Shown here: positions 1 to 12,130 of the stretch, piece after piece
Layout of the letters: every line of letters starts with the position of its first letter
Numbering within the stretch: the first letter of the stretch is position 1
Assembly: GCA_016490735.1 (NCBI GenBank)
Contig: JAEMWC010000192.1
Location: 681,001-745,000 of the forward strand
Reading direction: 5' to 3'
Length of the DNA: 64,000 nt
From: Pachyseris speciosa
Lineage: Eukaryota; Cnidaria; Anthozoa; Scleractinia; Pachyseridae
Position numbers and translations under genes: made by a program
The notes under the pieces: model-generated
The model's input: the letters and a program-made list of their open reading frames with translations, nothing else
What the model was told of the DNA's origin: nothing
The model's database searches: none

Positions 1-307
1 GATCGGAAGAACAATTAGCAAACAAATCGTAACTTAATAATAATTAGTGTAATACTACTGGGCCACTTGTCTATTATAATAACGGCAGCCTAGCATAACA
101 TGCTTCAACTGTAACTCCGGATACTGATGGGTAAAACCTGCGGTTTTGATTTAAGTCGATTTTAGTCAGCCACCCGCTTATAACATACCACCACTCAGTA
201 AAAATATTGGGAATGACTTGGCTCAAATTCTTGTCCAGGCAGTTTTATGAATATTCGTAAATGTCCTTTACTGTTGTCAGCTTCACCAGTGACAGTGTAT
301 TATGTAC

Positions 308-448
308 CTTCTCTTGTCCAGATTCTTGATATGTGAGCCAATGCTTTCCTAGCGAGTACTTCAACACGTATCGTAACACCCACTTGTGCTCCCTCGGATG
401 ACCTTGAGTGGCTACAGCAGTCACCTCCACCATACGACCAAAATCAAT
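308..448 (-). CDS. F5/8 type C (discoidin) exon, second part
   Basis: The 47-codon exon starts [16 protein letters not shown], which matches the conserved LQIDLG..VTGVATQG core of discoidin domains, and continues through [16 protein letters not shown]. The acceptor is cctag (+ strand ct at 449-450). The likely donor is GTACAT just after QEK. It joins the exon at 578-735 in phase 0, restoring KYFQ|IDFG. The last third of the domain (ARY.R ... R.E..G) was not found down to base 1 and probably lies outside the window. Confidence 0.8.
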
Positions 449-3400
449 CTAGGCATGGAAAACATGCTGCTTTAGGTGCATTAATTATAGGATATAACAG
501 AAAACAACAACATGAGCATGTGTAGAGAATACGTGAGAGTGATTCAAACAAAGAAAACAATTTTGCGTCGCAATAACCTGGAAATATTTGTGCAGACTAC
601 TCCGAGCCGAACACCAAGCACTGTCTCCATGGAGACGGCCATGTTTCGCGGCATGCCAGGAATCTCTCTCGGACGATGCACTAAGCTTGTGGTTAAATAT
701 CATCCTGTTTTGTAAGCCAAGTGGTGAGGAACAACCTGGAGAAAATGAAAACAGAATTTTCATACACGAAAATTCTGTAAAGAATACCCAAATTTGCCTT
801 CAGAGTGTTAAACGCGCTTAGCTTCTGTTTCCAAAGCACGATAATAATGCGACGAGCGTTACTAGGTGGGGTTTGTTTATTTTTTATCTGTCGATTTTTC
901 CGCGCATCCCATTTTAGGCTACGTTGGTTTACGACGCACCTAAAAAAACTCAAAAGAAAAGCACACTTACTGACGCATGTTGGCACCGGATTGGTCCAGT
1001 TTCCAGAGATCTGACATCTCGTTGTTTTATGACCACGAACGGAGAAACCACCATTGCACTGATACAGTACAACGTTTCCAAATATGTACTTACTTAGCTC
1101 CGGTGTCACTTTACCATACCTTGGATGGAGTGGAGCATTGCAGGTTTGCACTGTGAAGAGTAACAAGACAATCAAATTGAGAACTCAAATGGATAAGGTT
1201 ATTTGCTACTAATCAGCGAAATTCAGAAACTTCGGTCATTGCAATTACCATTGCCATTACCATTGCCATTACCATTACTATTATTAAAGCGTTTATTAGA
1301 AACGACATCTAGCAGTCGTTGGACTGAATTACATGTGTTAGCCTCGTTTTCTGGTTGACAAGAAGGCAATGAAAGTTTGTCTTGCTACGCTTTCCTCCAG
1401 ATCCAGGCCTTTTTTCGTCCACCAAAAGAGCGAGTTCTCCCTGGGGCCGTCAACTTCCGTGCAATGGAAGATAAACTTGCTGAAACGCTTTTTAATTTAA
1501 TCATACACCTGTAGGGTAATTTCATTGCGTCGCGCCTTTAACTAAGGTATTCTAACATCTTTTTTTATCTACAATAGTTCAAAGGTTGTATAAGTGCAGC
1601 AAAAAAAAAAACAACAACAACAACAACAAGCTCAAAATAGAAATCCCTGGGAGCTTACTGTAGCATACTGGCTGAAGCCCGCTCCACGTTGCATTAGCAA
1701 GGCACCTCCTCTCTGCAGATCCCCTCATAAGGTACCCTTGAGAATCTTTACAACGGAACACGTACACTTTTGTGTAAGTTGTTCCAGTGTGTCTTTGAAT
1801 AACGCCATTCGACGGTGTAGGAAGAGTGCCGCATGATACAGCTGAAACGACAGAAAACAAAAACAATAAATCCAAGCACATTTGTATTTCAGTCAGAGGT
1901 TAATGAATTCCCGCGTTGTGGAAAACAACCAAATATCTTACGTTCACAGCTGAACCGAGGTGTTGTCCAGACACCGTTTTGACATTCAACCTCAGGAATT
2001 CCTACAAGTTCGTAGCCAGTGTGACAGGTGTAGTAAACTTTTTCGCCATCCAGATATCTACTCTGTGAGCCACGTGCTGACGTAACATAGGATAATTTAG
2101 GAATTACAGGCGCATTGCAACTTGGTGCTAAAGTTAGAAAAAAGGAGAAAAATTAGCTGATAAAGAGTGGTCGTTGTCGACAGATTCAGGCCTCTTTAAT
2201 AAAAAATAATTTCAATATACTGAATAAGGACTGATGGACCACCAAAGCAAAATGCCAAACGTGGCAAATATTAATAACTTTAATTATAAATGCTCAGAAT
2301 AAGACAAGACATGACAAGATAAGACAAGATAAGACAAGGCCAGACAAGACAAGACAAAGACAAGACAGGATAAGATAAGATGAGATAAGATAACATAAGA
2401 TAAGATAAGATAAGAGCCCTAGACTGCTAAGGCCCCGTTTATATGGAGAAAAGTTGTCCCGGGCAAGAGGGTCACCCTCCCAGCCGAGTCAACTTTAGCG
2501 AGCGCTTATATGAGAAAAAAGTTGACCCTTTTGCCCAAGCCAGCAGCACTCGCGCATGCTCTGATTGTCTCACCTTGTCCGAGTTGACACGGCTAGGCGA
2601 GCCAAAGTGTTTATATGGAGAAAAGTTGGCTCGGCTAGGAGGGTGACCCTACCATCGAAAGAGGGTGACCCGGCTAGGAGGGTCACCCTTCTAGCCGAGC
2701 CAACTTTTTGTTACTCATGTAAACGGTTCGCCAAGTTTTGTAAGGAAATGTAGGAAAAATTGGCTTGCCCAGGGTAGCTCGTGTAGGCGGGTGACCCTTC
2801 TACCCGGGACAACTTTTCTCCATATAAACGGGGCCTAAGTTGCACTTCACGTCGGGGCCTCAGAAGCTGGCACTGTAGCGTGGATTGTCTAGACTTCAGA
2901 AAGTCAGTACCATCAGTATCTTATCGGTTGGGGACTCCCAAATTGCTCTATCATGTGAAGTTCGAAACTTAGGAACCTGGTTTGATTCGAAAATGAGTAT
3001 GCAAAGTCATATTAACAGAACGTGCTCATCTGCTTTCTATTATCTTTATAACATGCGTAGAATTAGGAAATATTTAAGTCGTCCAGCCACCGGATCATTA
3101 GTTCATGCTTTTATAACCAGTAGAGCAGATTATTGTAACAGCCTATTATATGGCCTCCCGAATTCGCATATCGTGAAACTCCAACGGATACAGAATGCCG
3201 CAGCTCGGTTGGTCACAGGAACACCAAGATTCTGTCATGTTACACCGTTGCTTTTTCACCTTCATTGGCTCCCGATTAGTTACCGTATAAAGTTTAAGAT
3301 TCTGCTTTTGACATTTAAGTGTTTATATGGTCTAGCTCCTAATTATCTGATTGATTTAATTAGCATCAAGAAGCAATCCAGATACTCTCTTAGGTCAAAC

Positions 3401-6400
3401 GACTCTTTATTACTTGAGTTACCAACCCTTGACGTCCAACCCTTGGCGATCGTGTATTCCAGTCAGCTGCACCTCATCTTTGGAATGCATTACCTTCAGC
3501 AATTCGCAACATAAAGACATTGGACACTTTTAAGACTGCTGTTAAAATTAATTTTTTTAATTTACCTTTTAAATATATTTTATTCATGTCTTATATTTTA
3601 ACTAGTTTAATGACTAGGCAATTGTAGCCCTTGATTGTGTATACGTTTGTAGTTTTTAATATTTCTTATGTTTTTAGTTACTTTTGACATAATTTTACTT
3701 TAACAATGTTGTGAAGCGCAAATGAATATATTTATATAGAGGTCTGCGCTATACAAATGTAAATTATATATTATAGTTATAAATTATATTCTGCAACATA
3801 CACCTTTATTGATATCTAACTGGCAATACCAGCAACTCCAACAACAACAACAACTTGAGAATCTAGAACATTCCGTATGATTACAGTAGATTCTATTTAT
3901 ATACTATGTCACGGATGACTAAGCATGACACAGCAACTTCTAGAACATTCTCGAAGGTTACACTACATCCTCTCTTCTTTGCAAAGACTGACGGACAATT
4001 CATTAAAGAAATCACGATAGATCACTTTGCCTATTGCAATCCATTAAATGTCTCTAAAGTTATTTAAACGGAACAAAGTCTTTATACTTTGGGTTTGGCT
4101 TGACTTGTCTTTGCGATCTTCTTACGCCTTGTTGAATCGGTACTGGTTCTAATTTCGTGTCCCTTAAATGCGTTTGTCCTGTTTCATTATTGTCTCCAGG
4201 AGGTTCCAAGGTCTTTGGCTGTGAGGCAATTGGCAAGGCTGCATCTGACTGTGTGACTGGGCCCACAGGAAGGTCTACAGAAGAATCTGGAACAATGACT
4301 TTGGGCGTTGTCATTTCTCTTGTTTTCCTGATGTGAAACCGATTCCTCCTGTACTCACGGCCATATACCTTTACTATGTACGATCTGTCAGTTTCTCTTC
4401 TGACCACACTTCCTTGTGTCCACAGGGGCGACGACTGAGGTCTGATCTTGGCGCGAATACTATCTCCTACAACAACGGAGGGTAGCGGCTTTGCTTTCTT
4501 ATCATGGTACCTCTTGTTCTGTTGCTTCTTCTTGACTGAAGCTCCTATGATGCTTGAGGTTGGTATTACATGCGGTTCAAGTAACTCTGATTTCACTGGT
4601 ATAGCTGTTCTTGTTCTTCTGAAATGCAGCTTCTCATTAGGTGATGCCAACTCATCAGGAGTATTCATTTGTTCCAAAATAGCCATCCAGGGATCTTGAC
4701 TCATCTTGAGTATCCTCTTAGCTTGTTTGACTGCAGCTTCCGCTGTACCGTTTCCTTTTGGATGGTGTGGTGAAGATGTATAGTGATGAAAATTCCACCT
4801 CTCTGAAAACTCTTTAAATTCCTTGCTGGCATATTGGGGACCATTATCTGATATCACCACCTCAGGGACTCCCTTCCGGGCGAAAATCTTCTTCATCTGT
4901 AAGATTGTAGACTCAGCATCAGTATCATTTAGTTGCCCTAAGTCCCAGTATTTTGTCAGGTTATCTACAACTACCAAGTAGACGTCTTCCTTCACATTGA
5001 ACAGATCAGTACTGACTATTTGCCATCTTCTCTTTGGAATAGGCTGCCTCTGCATGGTTTCTCTAGGTTGGTCTGGCTTAGCTTCCTGACATATGGAACA
5101 GTTATCGCAGAGATATTTGACATCATGGTGAATCGAAGGCCAATACAATGTATCTCTTGCATGTCTCATGCATCCCTCTGCTCCTAGGTGAGCGGAGTGT
5201 ATCTTTTCTAACATCTGTGGGCGCATAACCGTGGGAATGAGCACAATCGTTCCTCTGTAGATTATTCCATCCTGAACTGCTAGTTCATCTCTATACGGCC
5301 AATAGTCACGGACATTGGGCGGTACTTGTGTCTTGTCCTCAGGCCATCCATCAGCTATGATTTCAGCTAAGGTCATGAGATTTCCATCTCTTGAGGTTGC
5401 TGTTGCTACTTTCTGAAGCGTTGCATCTGTCATGTTGTGAAAGATATTTGGATCTATTCCTTCGATCTCTTTCATGAGATCTTCTTCTGCGTGAATATTA
5501 AAGACTTCATAATCATCCATTTCGTTCTTGTGCATTCGGCTGTTTGGGAGGGCAGATCTTGACAGATGATCACTTATGTACATCTGAGTTCCCTTTTCGT
5601 ACACAACATTCAGGCAGTACTTTTGCAGTCGTAGCATCATGCGTTGTAACCTGTTGGGTGCGCTGTTGATACTTTTGGCTAGGATCGTTTCTAGCGGCTT
5701 ATGATCTGTGACTGCTGTAATCTTTTCTCTTCCATGAAGATAGTGGTCAAATCGTGTACAACCAAACACCAGTGCGAGGCATTCCTTCTCGATCTGAGAA
5801 TAACGTCTCTCAGTTTCAGTCATTGTGCAACTAGCAAATGCCACTGGTCTGCCGGCTTGAAGTAGAACTGCTCCAAGTCCATAGTCGCTTGCATCCGTCT
5901 CAATCGTTACTTCTTCCTCCAAATCGTAGTAACGGAATAGTGGCGGTTCTGAAATCATCTGTGTCAACTTGTTGAAGGCATCTTCGTGAACTTTCGACCA
6001 AACGAATTGGTTTTGCTCCTTGGTTAGGTTTCAGATACATCGGACAGCTGAGGTAAAAACTTGCCCAGATAATTGATCATTCCAAGTAATCTTCTCACTT
6101 CACTTTTAGTACATAGTCTCGGCATCTGAGTGATGGCTTCAACTTTGGCTGGATCTGGCAAAATACCCTCAGAAGTCAGGATATGACCACATTACTTCAA
6201 CTTCTGTTGTTTGAAGACGAACTTGTCTTTGTTCAATTTGAAGTTTCGCTCCCTGTACTTCTGTAGTAACGCTATCAGATTTTGTCATGGTCTGCAAGGG
6301 CTTCTTCATGGGTGTTTCCTGCTCCAGTTATAGGTCCTCAGCTATTGCAGTTACTCCTTCCAGGCCTTGAATGATTTCGTTAACGTGTCTCTGAAATTCT

Positions 6401-9400
6401 TCTGGTGCATTACATATACCGAAGGGCATCCTAAGCCACTTGTATCTACCAAAAGGAGTGTGAAATGTTGTTAACTTGCTTGAATCCTTATCTAGCTTCA
6501 CTTGCAGAATCCCATCTTTAGCATCCAGGACTGTGAGCACTTGCGCTTTAGCAAGCCTGGAGGTCACATCATCAATGGTTGGGAGGCAGAGCTTTGGTAT
6601 TTTGAGATGCTTGTTCAATTCTCTGGGGTCCAGACAGACACGTAGTTGGCCATTGCGCTTCTTCACATATACTGCACTGCTCACCCAGTCTGTTGGCTCA
6701 TCAACTTTTGCTATGTGCCTTTTCTGCTCCATTTCATGAAGTTTCTTCTTGAGATCGTCTCTCAGCGCGACGGGTACGGTTCTAGGCGCATCTTTTTTTG
6801 GTACTGCTCCTTCTGTCAGTTCAATCTCGTAACATCCAATGTACCCTAGACCAGTGAATACATCGTTGTATTCTAATAAAACAGCATCCTTGGTCAGCCC
6901 TTTCACGTCAGAGACTGAGTTGACAAGTAATTCTCTTTTAATAGACAGGAGTTCCAACTTCTCGCATGTTTTTCCTGATAATAGTGAACTTGGAGCATCA
7001 TCAATCACTAGAAATTTTGCTCTGGTCATTTTCCCTCCGATTTGGATGTCAAGGTAGACTTCACCTATGGGAAACAAACGTTCTCCATTGTACGCTTTCA
7101 AAACGGCACGAGTTTTCTTCAAGTCTGGTCTGTTTTGAATCTTTACAAAATCTTCCATTCTCAAACAATTAGCCTCTGATCCACTATCAATCTGCATGGT
7201 TACCTCAATACCGTTAATTGTCTGTCCACTTCTTAACTGAGGTGCAATCATGTATTTAGAATGGCTGCTGTCATGGACTGAATACATGCAGTATACTTCA
7301 TCATCATTCGGTGTTGGTTCTGCTTCTTCAATTCGGTGAACACTCCTCGTAGGTTTCTTGAAATCATTCTTCACAGGTTTCTGTGTTCTCCTTTGAGATT
7401 CTTGATCTCGACTTCTGCACATCTTAGCAAAATGGTTCTTCATGTTACACTTGCTGCATTTTTTCCATAAGCCGGACACTGGCGCACATCATGTGTGGTT
7501 CGTTCCACAATATTTACACTGTTTCACCGTTTCTACTCATTGTTTAAAATCTGGCTTCTTTCCTTTGTTCTTGACAGCATGTACTGAAGTTTCGATTTCT
7601 CCATCAATCTTTTTCAGTTGATCACTGGTTATTTCTGCAGCTCTAATTATGTTAAAGCTGTATTGAGAGTGAGAGCCTTCTCACGGAGTAGTCGTTTTCT
7701 GACTTCATGGCTTTTGATTCCAATGACGAATCAGTTCGAATCAGTTCGTCACACAGAGCACCATAAGCACAGGTTGACGCAAGCTTTCTCAGTCTGTTCA
7801 GGTATTGATCGATGTTTTCATCTTCTTGGTTAGCACTGTTGAACAGGTAACGCTCAAAAATAATATTCCTCTGTGGTTCAAAATGCTGTGTCAGGGACTG
7901 CAAGAAACTATCAGGATTTGTGCGATCAGCTACAGGCAAATTTTTTGCTATTTGGTAAGTTTCTCTTCCCAGAACTATCTTGAGAGTTTCCAAAATGACT
8001 GGTTTAGGTTTCTTTTCAAGTTCAGTTGCTATCTTATAGCTCTCCCAGCTCTCTTTGAAAAAAGTCCAGTTCTCTGCCAGGTTCCCCTTGAGACTCATTA
8101 ATGCTGGCGTTGGTAACTGACTATACATCATCTGTGCAGGTGGCACGATAGGTTGCGCTGGTAATGCCGCTGAGGGGTTCTCTTGATCACCCATCCTATT
8201 AGACCTTTCGAGGTCCTCGTGAGACGTTCTCCAAGTGTATGCTAGGCTCTAGCCTTTCGCAGAAATGCAGTTTCTTCAATGTGTGTACCTCGGCCTTCAC
8301 TCCACATTTCACAGCTTACATTGTTAAGTCTTCCGGTCTGTTGAAAAGAATAATTCTTCTGTCTTGGTTTGGTTCGACGAAATTTACCTTCAAGTTCGTG
8401 CTTGAAAATCGCCACTTCCTGACACCATGTAGCGTGGATTGTCTAGTATTCTGCAACATACACCTTTATTGGCAATACCAGCAACTCCAACAACAACAAC
8501 AACTTGTTACAAGCTTGGCTTTTATAGGTACGCCTGAGAATCTAGAACATTCCGTATGATTACAGTAGATTCTATTTATATACTATGTCACGGATGACTA
8601 AGCATGACACAGCAACTTCTAGAACATTCTCGAAGGTTACACTACAGGCACTAATTAAACAAGATTAACAACATATACAGTAACAGTAATAGTAATTTAT
8701 TTACCCACGTTAACGTCTAAGAGCACAAGTGCTCGTTCAATATACGAACGTATATTAAGTCTACAATTATAAAGTTAAATGTATGATCTAAAATCTATAT
8801 ACACATAAATATGATAAAATATAAAATACATAACATCGACGAATAAGACTAAAGAAGAACTGAGAAGACCGAAACAACTGTCCACATGGCTGCCAATATT
8901 CGGGCTCACCTAATTTGGTAGATTGAAGGCCACGCTACCACGTGGTCATAGTGCCCAATATGTGGCTTCAGCTTACCTAAACACATCAATTTGTGCGATA
9001 TTCCTTTGAAGAATAGGGTAATTTCTAACAATTTTCTTCTATCCTTTGTATAGTGGTTTGGTTGGAATGCGAGGGCTGTGTCTAAAAGTGAGACGGGGAC
9101 GCACGGACACGTGTTCCGGGACGTGGGACGCGGGGACGTAATATCGTGGACGCTGGGACGTGACATTGGGAACGCGGGAACGTGAAGCTAAAGAAAAATT
9201 CTTTTCACTCTAACTGCTTAGAAAATTCACACATGCGAAATTTTGCAGTTGAAAACGAGGATTGGGATGTATCCCCGACCCCCCTCCCCTGCTGCGGCCG
9301 ATAATGCTCCCGGTAGCGAGCTGTCACCGATCAGTGACTTTAGACAACAGTTTCCTCTTGTTGACGCAGGGGGTATTCACCTCGTGGACGATCGTGGAAG

Positions 9401-12086
9401 ATTTTGGAACTCTTTTCACTCTAACTGCTTAGAAAATTCACACATGCGAAATTTTGCAGTTGAAAACGAGGCTTGGGATGTATCCCCGACCCCCCTCCCC
9501 TGCTGTGGCCAATAATACTCCCGGTAGCGAGCTGTCACCGCTCAGTGACTTTAGACAACAGTTTCCTCTTGTTGACGCAGGGGGTATTCACCTCGTGGGC
9601 GATCGTGGAAGATTTTGATGGTGAGTGCTACCGATATTGTAATCTCTACGAATCCTCATTCAAAATAGAATTTTCACATCACGTTTTGACAATTTTCGTT
9701 TTCTCTAAACATATTTCCGTTTTGATTCCCTTTCAAACGGTTTAGTACATAGTCAAGCGCAGAGAAATATCTTTAAACATTATACATACTATAGAGAAAA
9801 CAAAAACTGACGCAACTTGATTTGAAATTCTATTTAGAGCGAGGATTCGTAGAGATTACAATCTCGGTAATATCCTCCGTGATCACCCACGAGGTTAAGA
9901 CCCCCTGCGTTGACAAGAGGAAACTGCTTTCTAGTATAAAGTCACTGACAACTCGCTGGAGCATTATCGGCCACAGCAGGAGAGGGGGATCAGGTATACA
10001 AGCATTTTTTTTGCAATTTTCACTGATCCGAGCAGTCAAATGAACGAAAAAAGGATAAAAAGTTGACAGCTGTAAATTTCAGATCAGTGAATTTCCTAAG
10101 CAAAGGGAGTGAAAAAAAGGCTTACTTTAGCGTTACGTCCCCGATATTACGTCCCCACGTCCCCCATCTCGGGTCCCCGCGTCCCACATCTCACGTCCCC
10201 GCGCCCCACGTCCCCGAACACACGCCCCTGCGTCCCGGTCCCACTTTCAAACACAGCCGAATGCCAGTTTGAATGAGGTACAGAAAGGAATGCATCCTGA
10301 CACAGAAAGCAATATTCCAGGACACGAGGTTCTCCTGGGTCTCCACCCCACCCTGTAGTGTACTTACCACTACATCGGAATTTAATTGGAGACCACTCTC
10401 CCATGATACACTGCCTCTTTGGAATGCCCACCATAATAAATCCAGGTTTACAGCTGTAGTAAATATTTTCACCGTGTTCATAGCGTAATTTTGCGGCTCT
10501 CCAGGTCTGATAAGCGAACACAGGGACTTCAGGTGCTTTACTACACCAGTGAGCTGTTACAAAAAGAAACATCAATGAATTAGTGCTAGAAAATCCCTCT
10601 CGCAAATAAATGCGTTTTCGTTCATAGAGGATGCCTGAAAAGGGGAAAGCTCAAGCTAGCGGTGCATTTATGAAATAACTAGCAGCAGCAATTGTTGTTT
10701 TTTTTATGTTTTATTTCATTGAACCCGATGACTGTATGGTTGCTTGGTTAGTTGGCCAATCGAAAAGTCGATCTGGGAATGGAGATAGGAAATGTTGGTT
10801 TAATCCATTGGCGCATTTGCAGAATTCCTAAAAAAAATTCTTTAAAACTGAAATTTAAAACAAAATCTATCAAACAAAGGATTTCGAAACTCAACACGGG
10901 CTTGGAAGTTACGTTAGCTTCATAAGCATGCAGCTTTCAACTGTAACGAATTGACTAGCCGGTTAATCAAAAAAATGGATGTAAAATCAATAATTCCTAA
11001 AAAGTAAGTACCCTAAAATATTGTCATTAAAGTGAAACATTTAAAATTAACAGTAAATTATTTAGAAATTCGTTTGTTGGGAAAATACTTAATTTGCCAA
11101 CACGTTTGTAAATGTCCATGCATGCCTGGTTATGTTAGTTTACCAAGGCATTTTGGTTGGTCCCCACTCCATGATCCATTCCTCAAACAAGTTCTTTTTG
11201 AAGGTCCAATAAGTCTGTAACCGGTTCTACAGGTGAAGGACACGTTATGGGGATGACTTGTTTCGGATCCAAACATCCAGCCGTTTTCAGGAGGTTTTAA
11301 AAGACCGCAGTCCATTCCTGAAGGCATTACACAACAAACATTACGTTTCGATCTGACAGAAAATGATTTGGCCCAGTTCCATTTCCGTCTAATAAATCTA
11401 ATGATTTTGTGGCTGAGGTATCAACCGCACTGACGGGAGAGTGAAACAAGACTCACGTCATCAGACCACAACACCGGGAACTATGTTTTCTTTTACGTCC
11501 TCTTCCAATTTTATGTATGGAGAACAAGGAGAGAAAGCTGAAGGCTTAACGTCACTGCCTAATGACGCGATCATCCGAACTGAGGCAGATATTGAGCACA
11601 CAGCCACTCGAGGACCCAATCACAACCCAAACCCTAACACTAGGAACCCTAACCCAAGGGTCATGGCTAGAGTTAGGGTGTGGGATGGGGTCAGGGTTAG
11701 AGTTAGGATTACGGGTTAGAGTTAGGCTTTGGATTAAGTTCATAAGGGTTAGGTTTAGTGTTGCGGGTAGCACTGTATAAAAAATTGTCTTTACCGCTCA
11801 ACTTTAAAAAGTCACATTTGAGATCTTGATGAAGGTAAAGACCGTCTTCGCCAAGCTTTTAGCATGGTGTCAAATGAGGTAAAGGCTTGGTCAAAGGTAC
11901 TTTTGGTCGATATCATGGCAGCGAAAAAAAATTTTGCTTTGATTTGCTCGTGAGTGCCTTTGATGTGCATCCAAAAGTAAAATACCTTTGATGCAAGGGG
12001 AGCAGGGATGGCGTAGTGGTGAGAGCACTCGCCTTCCACCAATGTGGCCCGGGTTCGATTCCCGGACTCGACGTCATATGTGGGTT

Positions 12087-12130
<44 letters not shown>

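Larger units (their letters stand above)
2874..8646 (-). mobile_element. Ty3/gypsy LTR retrotransposon 1 (minus strand, dead)
   Basis: Two LTRs start TG and end CA, and the element is flanked by a perfect 5-bp duplication GGCAC (2869-2873 and 8647-8651). It is coded on the minus strand, so the right LTR is the 5' LTR. Gag, protease, RT, RNase H and integrase are recognisable, in the Ty3/gypsy order, but split by frameshifts and stops. A LINE fragment interrupts the 3' LTR. It lies in the CCP-50/CCP-51 intron, in the same orientation as the host gene. Confidence 0.92.

Noticed and set aside
1..10. The window starts GATCGGAAGA, like the first bases of a common Illumina adapter.
   Set aside because: Base 11 onward diverges from the adapter and ten bases are too few; treated as chance.
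4448..7172. Several plus-strand frames across gypsy-1.
   Set aside because: They are antisense shadows of the minus-strand pol frames.
9093..10240. Repeat arrays read as a CRISPR array.
   Set aside because: The units are about 10 bp, have no unique spacers of constant length and form inverted arrays in a eukaryotic intron.
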